From positions 1 to 64,000 of the forward strand of contig BQMJ01000054.1 in the NCBI GenBank assembly GCA_025991245.1: a DNA stretch of 64,000 nucleotides, in the 5' to 3' direction. Under the pieces are notes generated by a model. The model saw nothing but the letters and a program-made list of their open reading frames with translations, was not told where the DNA came from and did not search any database. Shown piece by piece: positions 23,053-35,737 of the stretch (its first letter is position 1; each line of letters opens with the position of its first letter). The position numbers and the translations under genes were made by a program. The stretch is from Galdieria partita (taxonomy: Eukaryota; Rhodophyta; Bangiophyceae; Galdieriales; Galdieriaceae).

Positions 23053-24614
23053 TCAATAACGATGAGAGGATGCTCTAGGAAATGAAAGATGTACACAGCA
23101 GCCTGGTAAGCCCTTTGCTTCTTTCCTTGCCAACTTGTGGAGTTTTCCTGGAGAAGTAATGCTGAGGCTTCCTTTCATTTTCTGTACCATTTCGAAAGCA
23201 ATAGATAGACCAAGACCATTTCCTGGAGTTGTTGTATTGGAAACTACGTTGCTTGCTCTATATCCTCTGTCCAAAACTTTTACAAGTTCCACTTGAGGAA
23301 TTCCCAAACCTGTATCACAAATATCAATCGAAACACAACTTTGCTTACTATTCTATAAATTGACTATCAAACATCATTAAAAAAACTGGTTTATCCCAAG
23401 CTTACCCAGTAACAATCAACTCTTATGACACCACCAGTCGGTGTAAATTTAACAGCATTCTCACAAATGTTTGAGATAACTTCTCTAAGCATTTGTTCAT
23501 CTACTAAACAAGGTGGCATGTCTGGCTCTAATTTGGATGAAAATCTGATCCCTTTTTCTCGAGCAAAATATCGAACGCTTGATAATACTGGTTGAATAAC
23601 ATCTTTGATCCAACAAAGATGCAGATGGATACTATTTTGACTTTTCATATTTTCCGTTTCTCCACTATCGTTGGAAGCCTCCAATTGATTGGGAATAGTT
23701 GAGGCAACTGAACCTGATGCTACATTACTCAGCAATCTTTCGTTTACATTTTGTAATGGAGAAAGCAATTCTTGCAGTCTATCTGCCTGAAACAGAATGT
23801 TCTGGACTAATTCCTTATTGATGTCTTCATTTGGAAGTCGTTTCAATAGCAACTTTGCAAATGTTTTCATTGCCATCAAAGGACTTTGTGCTTGATGAAC
23901 TAAATTTGAAAACAACTTTTGTATTTTGGGTAACTGAACTGTTGCTGTAGGATTCATTTGCCATCTCAAGTTCAATGTACAAGCTATGGCAACAGTTTTG
24001 GCAGATTGAAGAATTTGATATTCTTCTTCTCTAGTCCAAACATGTTTCCCTTTCTTTCCTATTAATAATAAACCCACAACGACTCTATCATAGTGAATGG
24101 GTACAGTTACATAACCATCTTCCAAATGATAGATGATTCCTTCTCGAAATGAAACAAAAGGATAATCAGGTAATAAATAGGACGGTTCCATTCCTCCAGG
24201 TAAAGGAGGCGGTTGATGCAAAATAAAAGGCAACGATCCCTGATCCTTCTCTACCACCCAGATAGAGCTTACACCTGGAAAACTACATACAGGTATAAAC
24301 TCAAGAGTCCCAGAAAGGTCACTCTCTTTTCGAAAAAATAATACAAAATTATCGACGGATAAGGATTCTTCTAAAATCCTAAACTGGGCTTCACAAAGGG
24401 AATGGAGCTCAGAACTCAACAGTCCCTTTGTCCAGCTTCCACTCTTGTTGGATTGTTCGGATATTTCAGCCAAAGAATAGAAACGTAATATCGGAGAACT
24501 TTTCTTTAGACAAAAATACCTCTTCCATTGACATCTACTGCAACTATTGGATAGTCTCTTCAAGCTGTATAGTTGCTGATGAAAACTTACAGTCCAAGTA
24601 GGAAATGCCAACAT
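23053..24614 (-). CDS. CSK: Chloroplast sensor kinase (GAF-histidine kinase)
   Basis: Two exons (24614-23406 and 23352-23053, intron 53 nt) encode 502 aa. An N-terminal leader rich in S, R and K looks like a plastid transit peptide. A GAF-like sensor region spans about 65-215. The dimerisation and phosphoacceptor region has the H-box NLVHQAQSPLMAMKTF with His at 240. The ATPase domain shows an N box (NICENAVKFTPTGG), G1 (DTGLGIP) and G2 (GNGLGLSI). The H-box and GAF plan match CSK and its cyanobacterial relative Hik2, which links plastoquinone redox state to plastid gene expression. Land-plant CSK has lost this His; here it is present, so autophosphorylation is plausible. The gene is divergent from NFS1, with 39 bp between start codons. 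Confidence 0.8.
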
Positions 24615-24653
24615 AAATTCACAATTGTGAAGGAATATTCTTGATTAGAGGAA
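24615..24653. promoter_or_regulatory. 39-bp divergent spacer with 14-bp perfect palindrome
   Basis: This is the whole space between the CSK (-) and NFS1 (+) start codons. It contains the perfect palindrome TTCACAATTGTGAA at 24618-24631. Both 5' UTRs and core promoters must lie here or inside the opposing genes. A symmetric protein-binding site is an inference. Confidence 0.5.
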
Positions 24654-26172
24654 ATGAGTTGTCTTCTGAAAGAACCAATCAAGTTTTCAAGGCTTGCTTA
24701 TTGTTCAGTAAGAAGAATCTCATTGTCAAAGGCTCATAAACAGGAAAAAGTAACATTCTGTACACAAGAAGTTACCAAAGATAGTAGGAGTCAGGACCAC
24801 AAACCACAACTTTCTAATGAAGAAGCCACCACAGCCGCTGCTTTGCAACAGGTTACAACTTCCTATTCAGACAAAGGATATGCACTGGATGTGACTGAAA
24901 GAACAGTGCTCGGAAGGCCTATTTATCTTGACGCGCAGTCAACAACTCCAGTGGACCCCAGAGTATTGGACGCCATGTTACCCTATTATGTGTCACAATA
25001 TGGTAATCCTCACTCAAGAACACACGCCTATGGTTGGGCAACAGAGGAAGCAGTAGAAAAGTCCAGAGCGAACGTAGCTGCACTTATTGGCGCGGACGCA
25101 AAGGAAATTATTTTCACCTCTGGAGCTACCGAAAGCAACAACACTGCAATTAAAGGCGTGGCAAACTTTTACAAGGAGAGAAAGCGACATATTATTACTA
25201 CACAAACGGAGCATAAATGTGTCTTGGATTCTTGTAGACATTTACAACAAAACGGCTTTGAAGTTACTTATTTGCCTGTAAATAAGGAAGGTTTAGTCAA
25301 TCTAGAAGACTTGAAAAACGCTATTCGTCCAGATACGGCTCTAGTTTCAGTAATGATGGTAAATAATGAAATTGGAGTCATTCAGCCGATAGAGGAGATT
25401 GGGAAGATCTGTCGAGAGCACAAAGTCTTCTTTCATACGGATGCGGCTCAAGCAGTAGGAAAGGTTCCTGTAGATGTCGAAAAGATGCATATTGATCTTA
25501 TGTCGATATCTGGACATAAAATTTATGGACCAAAAGGTATAGGTGCTTTATATGTGCGAAGAAAACCTCGTGTTCGTTTGGAGCCGATTATCAATGGTGG
25601 AGGCCAAGAACGAGGCTTACGAAGTGGAACTCTTCCAGCACCACTTGTTGTTGGAATGGGTGCAGCTTGTGAAGTTTGTATGGAAGAAATGGAAAGAGAT
25701 TATAAGCATGTCTCTCAATTGGGTGAACGCCTGATACGACAAATTCGTTCATCTATTCCTCACGTAGTATTGAATGGGTAAGTTGAGATAGACAGAGTTA
25801 ACATTTTGATAAATGTACTTTTGTAGTTCCGAAATTCATCGATATCCTGGAAATGTCAACTTTTCCTTTGCATATGTAGAAGGGGAATCCTTATTAATGG
25901 CTTTAAAGAAAGTAGCAGTGAGTAGTGGAAGTGCCTGTACATCAGCCTCATTGGAACCTTCTTATGTGCTTCGTGCTTTGGGTGTAGATGAAGATATGGC
26001 ACATACAAGTATTCGTTTTGGTCTTGGTAGATTCACGACCGAAAAGGAAGTAGACTTTACAGTTGAGTTGGCAAGGAGACATGTTGCCCGACTAAGAGAT
26101 ATGAGTCCTTTGTGGGAGATGGTTCAAGAAGGCATAGATTTGAAGAGTATTCAATGGACACAGGAACACTGA
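24654..26172 (+). CDS. NFS1: Cysteine desulfurase (mitochondrial type)
   Basis: Two exons (24654-25777 and 25827-26172, 49-nt intron) encode 489 aa. The enzyme takes sulfur from cysteine via PLP and a persulfide, for iron-sulfur clusters and tRNA thiolation. The leader of ~85 residues fits organelle import. Visible family marks are GATESNN (157-163), TEHK (His187), the PLP lysine in [10 protein letters not shown] (Lys289), and the catalytic loop [16 protein letters not shown] with Cys412. The short conserved active-site loop is of the IscS/Nfs1 group I type rather than SufS, so mitochondrial location is most likely. The stop lies about 40 bp before the start of the next gene. Confidence 0.95.
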
Positions 26173-26213
26173 GTGTGTGAATAATAAAATTTCAAAGAGC
26201 ATCATTGGATTTA

Positions 26214-27179
26214 ATGCTAATGAACTCATCAGGAAGGATATCTGGGTTTGCTTTCTACTCATACAGTTATGCCAAGACTAACAAACAAAGTGCAACATTC
26301 TCTTGCTGTTTCAAAGGAAACTTGCATCACTTATCGCTTCTACCCAAAACTTGTAGTAAAAGTGCCTACTTCTTCCCAAATCACTTTCAGACAAGACTCC
26401 ATACGTTGAAGAAGCGATCTCAAATACCCCAGGATAGAATGGTGACAAGAGTACAGATGCAAGTTATTTCTACAGAAGAATTGAAGAAAGCTGTAGGATA
26501 CAAGGCAGTTGATGATCACGTTCGCTCTGGTATGGTTGTAGGTTTGGGTACAGGTTCAACTGCTTATTATGCTGTGGAACGTTTGGGTCAAAAGATAAAG
26601 AGTGGTGAATTTGTCGATATCGTAGCGATACCAACTTCTACAAAAACAGAGAATCAAGCAAAGACCTGGGGTATTCCTCTAGTAACGCTGGACACCCATC
26701 CGTCTCTTGATATTGCCATTGATGGAGCTGATGAAGTGGACAGTCAACTTAATCTTGTGAAAGGTAGAGGTGGAGCACTATTAAGAGAGAAGATGGTTGA
26801 AGTGGAGGCCAATAAATTGGTCATTATTGTTGATGAATCGAAGCTAGTAACCGGTCTAGGTATAACGGGAGCTATGCCTGTAGAGGTTACACCTTTTTGT
26901 TGGAAGCGAACTATGCGTCGTTTATTACAAGTTGAAGCATTTCAGGATTGTCAAGTTTCTGCCAAAATTCGTCAAGAGAAAGACACAGTTTATGTAACCG
27001 ATAATCATAATTATATCGTGGATCTCTTTTTCCAGAAGCCCATTCCAGATGTATCTTTAGCAGCAAGACAGTTAATTGATATTGTGGGAATAGTTGAACA
27101 TGGTTTGTTTTTAAATATGGCAGATATTTGTATCGTGTCTGGAATGAATGGAATTCGAGTGATCGAGAAGAACAAGTGA
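26214..27179 (+). CDS. RPI: Ribose-5-phosphate isomerase A, probably plastid
   Basis: This intronless gene encodes 321 aa. It interconverts ribose-5-phosphate and ribulose-5-phosphate in the Calvin cycle and pentose phosphate pathway. RpiA similarity begins near residue 85. Family motifs are GLGTGSTAYYAV, IPTSTKTE, DIAIDGADEVD, KGRGGALLREK (catalytic lysine region) and VTPFCWK. The ~80-residue extension rich in S, K and aromatics is consistent with a plastid transit peptide. The open frame begins earlier at a TTG; I chose the first ATG, 26214 (26220 is also possible). Confidence 0.92.
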   Translation: MLMNSSGRISGFAFYSYSYAKTNKQSATFSCCFKGNLHHLSLLPKTCSKSAYFFPNHFQTRLHTLKKRSQIPQDRMVTRVQMQVISTEELKKAVGYKAVDDHVRSGMVVGLGTGSTAYYAVERLGQKIKSGEFVDIVAIPTSTKTENQAKTWGIPLVTLDTHPSLDIAIDGADEVDSQLNLVKGRGGALLREKMVEVEANKLVIIVDESKLVTGLGITGAMPVEVTPFCWKRTMRRLLQVEAFQDCQVSAKIRQEKDTVYVTDNHNYIVDLFFQKPIPDVSLAARQLIDIVGIVEHGLFLNMADICIVSGMNGIRVIEKNK

Positions 27180-27216
27180 GATTTTCTTCCTTTGGAAATT
27201 TCTCTTCATTTGGGTT

Positions 27217-28843
27217 ATGAAAGCTTTGAACTTGAAATTGGGTTGTATTATGAAATTTCCAGATAAAACTATATTTCGTTGCTTTTCTCAAGTTTCTCGA
27301 GCACCGGTTCTTCCAACAAAGGAAACAGAAGGCTATATTGCTAATAAATTCTATGCAGATCGTTTTTTTCCATATCCACGGCAGCTAAGATATAGAATAC
27401 CTGGAAAGGAAATCAAGTACAGGTCTCCGGAAGAAGCTGTATCTTGTGTTCGTACTGGGGATAATATATACATACAGAGCGTCGCAGCAGCTCCACAGAC
27501 TCTAATAAAAGCTCTTTCGTCAGTTGTCGAGAACTCAGATAGGAAACAAATCAATTTATATCATATTCTCATAGATGGAGAGTTGCCCATCTTTACACCA
27601 AGCTTCTCTGGGAAGATAACTTCCAACTCTCTTTTTATTGGTGGAAACTGTAGGAAACACGTAAACCAAGGAATAGCTGATTATACACCAGTATTTCTAG
27701 GCGAAGTTCCTTATCTATTTAGGAGGCGTATCATACCTGTCGATGTCGCCTTTGTTCAGGTATCCACTCCAGATAATTTTGGTTATGTCTCTCTAGGAGT
27801 CAGTGTGGATATTACATTGTCAGCCTTAGAAGTTGCTAGAGAACGTGTAGCCATAGTCAATCCCTTCATGCCACGCACTCTTGGTGATGCACTGGTGCAC
27901 ATTTCACAACTGGACCACCTGGTTTATGAGGAGAAGCCACTTCCAGAGTTAAATTTGCCTAAAGAGGATCCTTGCCGTACCAAAATTGGTCAATTGATTG
28001 CAGAACATCTTATTCGCGATGGAGCCTGCCTTCAGACAGGTATCGGCGCTATTCCAGATGCAATATTGAAATATTTAAGACATCATAAAGGTAAATATTA
28101 AGGATGTTGTTCATATTCGAAACTTTGTAAATTTGAGATATAGACTTGGGTGTTCATACTGAAATGTTTAGTGATGGATTGATAGAACTCGTGGAAAATG
28201 GCAACGTGACCAATGAATTGAAGACAGTAGAACCTGGAAAGATCATTTCTAGTTTCCTTTTAGGCACTTCACGTCTCTATCGCTTTGTAGATAACAATCC
28301 TTTAGTTTGCATGAGAGATGTTACGTTTACCAATGACCCAGGAGTAATTGGTAAAAATGACAATGTAGTGGCAGTGAATGCTGCCATTGAAGGTATGAAG
28401 AATTGAATGTGTATGAAACACTAATAGCAAATTATTTTGATGCAGTGGATTTGACTGGTCAGATTTGCAGTGATAGTATTGGAGAAACGTTCTATAGCGG
28501 TTTTGGTGGACAAGTGGATTTCATGAGAGGAGCAGCTTTATCAGAGAATGGAAAGGCAATCATTGCTCTTCCCAGTACAGGTGGAAGACATCATTCAAGA
28601 ATAGTTCCTAATATCAAACCGGGTGGAGGTATAGTAACCACTCGGGCACATGCACATTACATTGTAAGTCCATAACTCGCAATTCTGGAATGGATAAATT
28701 GACTCTTTCAGGTAACTGAATATGGAATTGCAGAATTAAAAGGCAAATCCATTCGTGAACGAGCAAAAGCACTCATCAGTATTGCACATCCTGATTTTCG
28801 TGAACAACTGGAACAGGAAGCGAAACGTCGTTCTTTGCTTTGA
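27217..28843 (+). CDS. Acetyl-CoA hydrolase/transferase family protein
   Basis: Four exons (27217-28090, 28144-28392, 28446-28663, 28712-28843) encode 490 aa. It belongs to the family of acetate:succinate CoA-transferases, acetyl-CoA hydrolases and 4-hydroxybutyrate CoA-transferases. Family marks are [11 protein letters not shown], the catalytic glutamate in NAAIEVDLTGQ (about Glu374, at an exon junction), [15 protein letters not shown] and the conserved [11 protein letters not shown]. The N-terminus (MKALNLKLG...) may be a mitochondrial presequence. A role in acetate or succinyl-CoA exchange is likely; the exact acyl substrate cannot be read from sequence. The gene starts 37 bp after RPI on the same strand. 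Confidence 0.87.
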
Positions 28844-29369
28844 TTAGCATTTCTAAACCAAGTAACTATAAATGCATTTTGAGTTTTATGAAATAGAATT
28901 GGAAATTCTACTGGTCACTCCTTTTCAAGAAGTGAACAACATCGGATTTCATGTTCTTACTAAACAATTTTTACAATTCAGCTCCTCTGTCTCCTTTCTA
29001 AAGAAAGATACGAACATCAACCCTATAAAATGATATGAGATATATTCATATACTATGTTTATTAGAACAACAAAATTCTAATTCTTATAGAAAGCTCAAA
29101 TCGACAGGTGAAACTGTAGGGACCCTTTCTTTCTTCCAGCAGTCTCTCCATATTCTTTTTGTCTTAACAACGACATTGATACAAGCAACATATCATACTT
29201 TAGATACTTCTACCATTGTGTGCATATATATATATATACATTTATTTACAAACTTCAACTAGAGCTCTGTCAAAAGGTTTTCTAGACTTGAACAATTGCA
29301 CAAGCAAACACTCTCCATAGTAGATGGCAGGGGCTTTTTACAGTAAACCGAATCTTAAAACATTGTACT
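28844..29369. other. Convergent intergenic region with a TA microsatellite
   Basis: These 526 bp lie between two genes that face each other. Apart from a short (TA)n run near 29224-29240, nothing stands out. It should hold both 3' UTRs. Confidence 0.5.
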
Positions 29370-30268
29370 TCAACTTCCAGAAAACTTTATGTGGTCATTT
29401 AACAACGACGTATTCTTCCAAGACCGTGGTGGGGGTATAGGTGGTAGATTCCACCATTGCTTAGTTCTAGAAATATCAGGATTGCGATTTTCTTCAAACT
29501 CCTGAAAAAACTTTTCAACAAGTTCTGGTGGCATAAGTTCTTCAAATAAAGGACGAACTGTTTTGACCTTGCGAAATTCAATTTTCTTTGCAGTATTTTT
29601 GGAAATAAACGGCTTCAATATGGACCAAAGTGAAGAGAACACTAAAGGAGCATCCACCACCACAGCAAGAAAAAGTCGTTCAGGGTAATGATCACTAAAA
29701 AGTTTCAAAGACTTCTTTCCCACCGTAGGATTAAGATCTTGAGCTGAAAAACCAACAAAGTCCAACACCCAAATATATGATTCTGCAAAGGAGTTTGTAA
29801 AGATTGTCTCCAAATAGTATATAAGATGCTTAACGTTGTTGTCCGCGTTGCGATCTTCAAGACCAACAAAACAAGAGTACATAACTGGTCTTCCAACTTT
29901 GTCAACTCCCAAAGGACGAAAAGTATGACTTCGAGGGTTATGTAAGCACATCTTACAAAGCATGCGTTCTGGACGCACTTCTCTTCTCCACTGTAACGTT
30001 TCCACTAACATATCTCTAGCCAATCGGAGGTTGTGATCCCTTGCACCTAAGGAACAAAAGGTAAGAAGAATCATTTCCAACAACCTCTATACTTACGCAA
30101 ATAGCGAACCAACGTGAAGGAAGAACAAAAGGATTCATCCAAAGGTGAAGTGTAACCGTCTTTTCTAACAAGATCTCTTAGCTGGCGCGCCAAATTTTTC
30201 TCTTCGCTAGAAGGAACTTCCGCCCCTACATACTTGTCTTTTGGAGGTTCTGTAGAGTCCGATTCCAT
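29370..30268 (-). CDS. CRAL-TRIO (Sec14-like) lipid-binding protein
   Basis: Two exons (30268-30097 and 30046-29370, 50-nt intron) encode 282 aa. An N-terminal CRAL-TRIO_N helix bundle (LVRYLRARDHNLRLARDMLV) is followed by the lipid-binding fold: GRPVMYSCF, IWVLDFVGFSAQD, KLFSDHYPERL and PLVFSSLWSILKPFI. Sec14-type proteins present phosphoinositides or other lipids between membranes. The C-terminus is a proline/tryptophan-rich tail. Its ATG is only 13 bp downstream of the stop of the next gene upstream, so its promoter must overlap that coding sequence or the two may share a transcript. Confidence 0.88.
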
Positions 30269-30281
30269 AAAAACGAGTTGT

Positions 30282-30972
30282 TCAGACTACTTTACTTGGA
30301 ATAAGTCTATTCTCGGAAGAGCCCTGAGGTACTTGTGGTATTCTTCCCCACCTCTTCCAAGGCCAAATGATAAAACTGACTCGGCCTTCTATAAGCGCTT
30401 GAGGTATCTATTTGCAGTTGAAGAAGCGTTCAGTAACTTTCAAGTTCACTGGAGTACATAAGAGAAGCAACTCACTGGACCTAACTGGTTGGAATCTGTA
30501 CTTTTGTCTCCTTCATCGCCTTCTACCCAACAATGCCCAAGAGGTATATAGGTTAGTCGGCTTTCCGTTCTACTCCAAATATGATCTCCTTCTAGAGCCA
30601 CAACCCTTTTGATGAGCTTTCTATTTTTGTTATACGGGCATCTAAATGAGTTAAGCAACTTAGTTTTCTCAATAAAAACCAAGACAGTTAACGCACGCAA
30701 GAACAACAACTTCTCCACGTCTTATATCTTTAAATAATAAAGAAATTCTATCAACCCAAACCAAATCTACGTTAGTGCCAGCTCTAAAGTCGCTATCAAC
30801 AAGAATCGACTAAAACCACAACAACTAACTTTGGATTGACTGTGGGTGACATAGAGTATCCCTCCACCTTCGCAACAGTACCAATAACGTCACAAAAAGT
30901 TATAGTGATAGGTATGGACCATAGACAACCTTTTATCACTTCTTCAAGTGCGTGCCAAGAAAGCCACTTCAT
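30282..30972 (-). CDS. IMP2: Mitochondrial inner membrane peptidase subunit 2-like
   Basis: I rebuilt this from four short exons (30972-30830, 30792-30697, 30641-30476, 30407-30282), 176 aa. It is a signal peptidase I-type serine protease with a Ser/Lys dyad. Ser40 lies in VEGYSMSPTVNP, and Lys91 in KLIKRVVALEGD. Box E is seen as GHCWVEGDEGDKSTDSNQLGP, and the C-terminus IIWPWKRW matches the Imp2 group. A transmembrane helix lies at about 14-33. It would cleave sorting signals of proteins sent to the mitochondrial intermembrane space. Phases agree at every junction. The first intron is only 37 nt. Confidence 0.87.
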
Positions 30973-31035
30973 TCAAAAAGTACCCAACTGAATTGGCCAA
31001 ACTTTATTACTGCCATCGTAAAGAGAGCGGTACTA

Positions 31036-32345
31036 TTAATAGACATAAGCCTTCTCAAAAGTTCCCGTCTTGTCTAACGTAGGCTCAGAACCCGGAACAT
31101 ATTTCCCCAAATTAGCTTTCGAGTTAGCTCGAGCGCGTGCAAGTAAGGCTTCTTGAGCTGCCCTTACGTTTTCCTGCTTACCCTTCCAACTCTTCAAGCA
31201 TGATTGTTGCAGAGCTCTACCATACGAAAAGGACAAGCTCCAAGGGCCTCGACGCTGTATCTTATTCATAACGTTAAGATACACCGAAGCTTCTTCTTCA
31301 GACATACCACCAGAAAGGAACATAATTCCAGGAACTGCAGAAGGCACACGACGTTCCATTGTTCTGATTGTATAACGTGCTATATCTTCCGCACTTACTT
31401 GTCGTTTACAATCTGCACCTGGTACGGTCATATTGGGCTTCAGTAAAGAGCCTTCCAGTAAAACTCCATTACTATCACATTCCTTGTAGACAGTTGCCAG
31501 AACGTGCTCTTGCACTTGTGCTGTACGCTCAATATCGTGATCACCATCCATCAAAATCTCTGGCTCAATAATAGGAACTAAACCCTGCTCCTGAACAGTT
31601 CGAGCGTAACGAGCAAGGCCACGAGCATTTTCTTGAACACACAATTCTGTAGGTGTTTCTGGAGATATCTGCAAGACTGCTCGCCACTTGGCAAATCTGG
31701 CACCTTGTTTGTAGTAGGCTGCTGCTCGTTCACTGAGCCCATCAAGTCCAGTACACCAAGTTTCAATATTTTCTCCACCAGGCAACGGTGATAATCCTTT
31801 ATCTACCTTGATACCAGGAATAACACCCACACTTCTTAAACAGTCAACAAAAGACTTGCCATTACGTGCGTTCTGATATAAAGTTTCCTCAAACAGGATG
31901 GCCCCTGATATATATTGTCCAAGACCCTCACAAGTAAACAACAACTCCCGATAAGCTTGACGATTTTCCTCTGTGTTTTCAACCCCAATAGAAGCTAAAC
32001 GCTTTCCGATGGTCTTTGTAGACTCATCCACTGCCAATATTCCTTTGCCAGGTGATGCTATGGAGCGAGCAGTTTCAACCAAGCTATCTGCAAACTTTTC
32101 CACACCTCCCTTAACTCCCCAGGAAAGACATACTATATGAGATTTCCCTTGGGAAGCATTCAATTTCACTCTAAAAACTTGGAGTCCTGGAGATACGGGA
32201 ACACCTAGAAAGCTCCTAGTTAGATTACTAAAGAGATAGTTAGCAGATATAAGGAAACAAGTTCCAATCGTACGAACCCATGCTTATTTTTGGGTCGGAA
32301 AAGGTTTCCATTGAAGTTTATGGAACTAACAAAGGTAAGAGCCAT
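31036..32345 (-). CDS. FBA: Fructose-bisphosphate aldolase class I, plastid type
   Basis: Two exons (32345-32278 and 32215-31036) encode 415 aa. The large open frame has no early ATG; a 68-nt first exon supplies [13 protein letters not shown], a typical plastid leader, joined in phase by a 62-nt intron. Aldolase marks are [59 protein letters not shown] (Schiff-base lysine) and [12 protein letters not shown], ending in AYVY with the typical C-terminal tyrosine. It cleaves and forms fructose-1,6-bisphosphate and sedoheptulose-1,7-bisphosphate in the Calvin cycle. It is divergent from the GT90 gene, with 135 bp between starts. A CACGTG lies 3-8 bp upstream of the ATG. Confidence 0.93.
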
Positions 32346-32480
32346 CCCACGTGTTCAGGTGGTTAACTACAAAACCCACCAACCAGTCAACTGTCCAACG
32401 TAATCTCAAGAGGTATTGGGTTTCCATTCTTGAGAGACAAACGGACGGTCGAAATTGACCAAAAACGTGAATTTAGAAAA

Positions 32481-34146
32481 ATGCTTCGATGGCGCCAAAT
32501 TTTTGCGAAATTCTTTGCAGTCATGCTTAACAACACGTTCTGTCGCTATTTTGGTTTTATTGTAAATAACTGGAAGTATGTCGCAAAAAGTTTTCACTTG
32601 TGTCGTCGGCTTCTTAACAATTATCGTAGTATGGAATCTTTTCACTTTGTGCGGAATGCAGAACAAGGTATCAGACAAACTCTTCAAGTTCTCATGAACG
32701 ACTTCATTAACATTGCGGACTATAAAACTCTAGAATTCAAGTAATCAGTGTATAAAAGCTTATCAAACTTTTCAAGGCTTCAATAGGACAAGGAAATTCG
32801 AATTTCTCATTGATCTTTATTTGAAACCTTGGAAGGTCAATGAAGCATTCGGGTTTAACGCCAAAATTTACGAGGATACCTTCAATTACATGGAACCTCT
32901 GCTTAGAATGGGTGGTTTCCGAGTGAGACTTCATAAACGACGAGTGTTCTATAGAGTAACTGGACATTGGTACCAAACCTACAGAAACCAACGAATGGAA
33001 TGGCTGTTAAAATTTTTTGCTCAGCTTTTGAATCCAACAAATGAAGTTACTATGTCCAAAGCTCAGCAAGCACTCTTAGAATATGATAAACCTATCGAAT
33101 TCTTTGTAAATGTAGGCGACGGCCCACGTATAACCATTGACTCTAGCTCTGGCTCTTTGGCAGGTTTTCCCATATTTTCATTTCGAACTTCTAGTCTTCA
33201 TATTGATATACCAATCCCAGATCCTGTCGAGTATGGAAGTAACGGAAATTATGCCTGGGATGATTTTGAAGAAGATCAGGGAAAAAACCATCAAATTTTC
33301 AATAATAACTCTAACATTAGTCATACAAGTAATGAAGTCGCTTGGGCTAGAAAGGAAAGTAAAGCCGTATTTAGGGGATCTTCATCCTGCTTTCAACTTC
33401 ATAAAAGCAATTGGTATCTGTGTCCCAGGATACCTTTAGCAAAGTTGAGTGTCTTAAAGCCAGATCTGTTGGATGCAGGTATCACTTCTTGGATTAAATT
33501 GTCTCCCAATCTGACTATCGAAGAAATCGAAAATAGCTTGGGACTTGCCTTGAAGCAAAGTAAGACTCATCAAGAAGAAGCTAGCTACAAATATATCCTA
33601 GACGTCGACGGAGGTTTAGGTTCATCTAGAAAAAGAGGGATTTTGGGTTCCGGCTCAGTACTGCTGGCACAAGATTCGCCTTGGAAACAATGGTATGAGC
33701 CACTGTTGGTACCATTCTATCACTATGTTCCCGTTGCTCGAAGTTTGGAAGATTTGTTAGACAAAATAGTATGGTCGAAAGACAACGATGTCACACTGAA
33801 GAAAATTGCACAACAAGCAAGGTTGTTTGTCCTAGAAAACACGAGTCTAAACGCTATTCGTGAATACTGGTCCCTTCTGCTTCTTCAGTACGCTGAGTTA
33901 CTACACGGCATTCCTGTTTTGGATACTCCTGTTCGATATAATCCTTGCCTATCCAACAAAAGTCTGGTACGAAATGGACCGCTAGGATGTATAAAGCAGT
34001 GGTTGGAGTTCAAAACGAACGACACAACAATACCATTTGGATGTCGTTTTCACTCTCGCTCTTCAAGCCATTTTTGTTGGAGACAAATACCAGGTCATAC
34101 CAAAGAAACTAAATACGGCATAGAAACTCCCTATGATTTTCAGTAA
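32481..34146 (+). CDS. GT90 (CAP10-like) glycosyltransferase
   Basis: Two exons (32481-32740 and 32787-34146, 46-nt intron) encode 539 aa. The C-terminal half matches the CAP10/KDELC/Rumi group of O-glucosyl- and xylosyltransferases: WARKESKAVFRGSSS, YKYILDVDGGLGSSRKRG, LGSGSVLLAQDSPWKQWY and VPVARSLEDLLDKI. The N-terminus may be a weak signal anchor, consistent with a secretory-pathway enzyme. The open frame extends upstream to a TTG; ATG 32481 is the first usable start. Acceptor and donor sugar cannot be told from sequence. Confidence 0.85.
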
Positions 34147-34203
34147 AAGGTTGTGAGCAACGGACTGCCTTTTGAATTTTTCCACAGCAAGGATACCAAA
34201 AAA

Positions 34204-34275
34204 GCCGCCACCGAGATTTGAACTCGGGATCTTTGGTTTACAAGACCAACGCTTTAGCCACTAAGCCATGGCGGC
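34204..34275 (-). tRNA. trnT: tRNA-Thr (anticodon UGU)
   Basis: Read on the minus strand, 72 nt fold into a full cloverleaf. The acceptor stem GCCGCCA/TGGCGGC has 7 perfect pairs. The D-arm is GCTT...AAGC and the anticodon stem TTGGT/ACCAA with loop CTTGTAA, so the anticodon is TGT. The T-arm is CCGAG/CTCGG with loop TTCAAAT. There is no intron and CCA is not encoded. A T-run follows at its 3' side, as expected for RNA polymerase III termination. It sits between the GT90 and HPPD genes. Confidence 0.95.
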
Positions 34276-34398
34276 AATTATTGGAGGTAGGATAAAATAA
34301 TTTTTCAACGCTAGGAATTTTAGTGGTGTCCAAGGTAGTGTCTTCTTGACAAGAACCAGAGATTTAACTTCAATACATTCTTGTTCGTCGGCTGAAGG

Positions 34399-35653
<1,255 letters not shown>

Positions 35654-35737
35654 ACTGTTGCTTTTGTATGTTGATTGATTAATAAATATCTGTGTGTTTG
35701 TTCAATATTTGAATTTTTCCTGATAATAACTTCTCTA

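Noticed and set aside
32348-32353. CACGTG (G-box) upstream of the aldolase gene
   Set aside because: It lies only 3-8 bp from the ATG, so it would be in the 5' UTR, and a single hexamer is weak evidence for a regulatory site.
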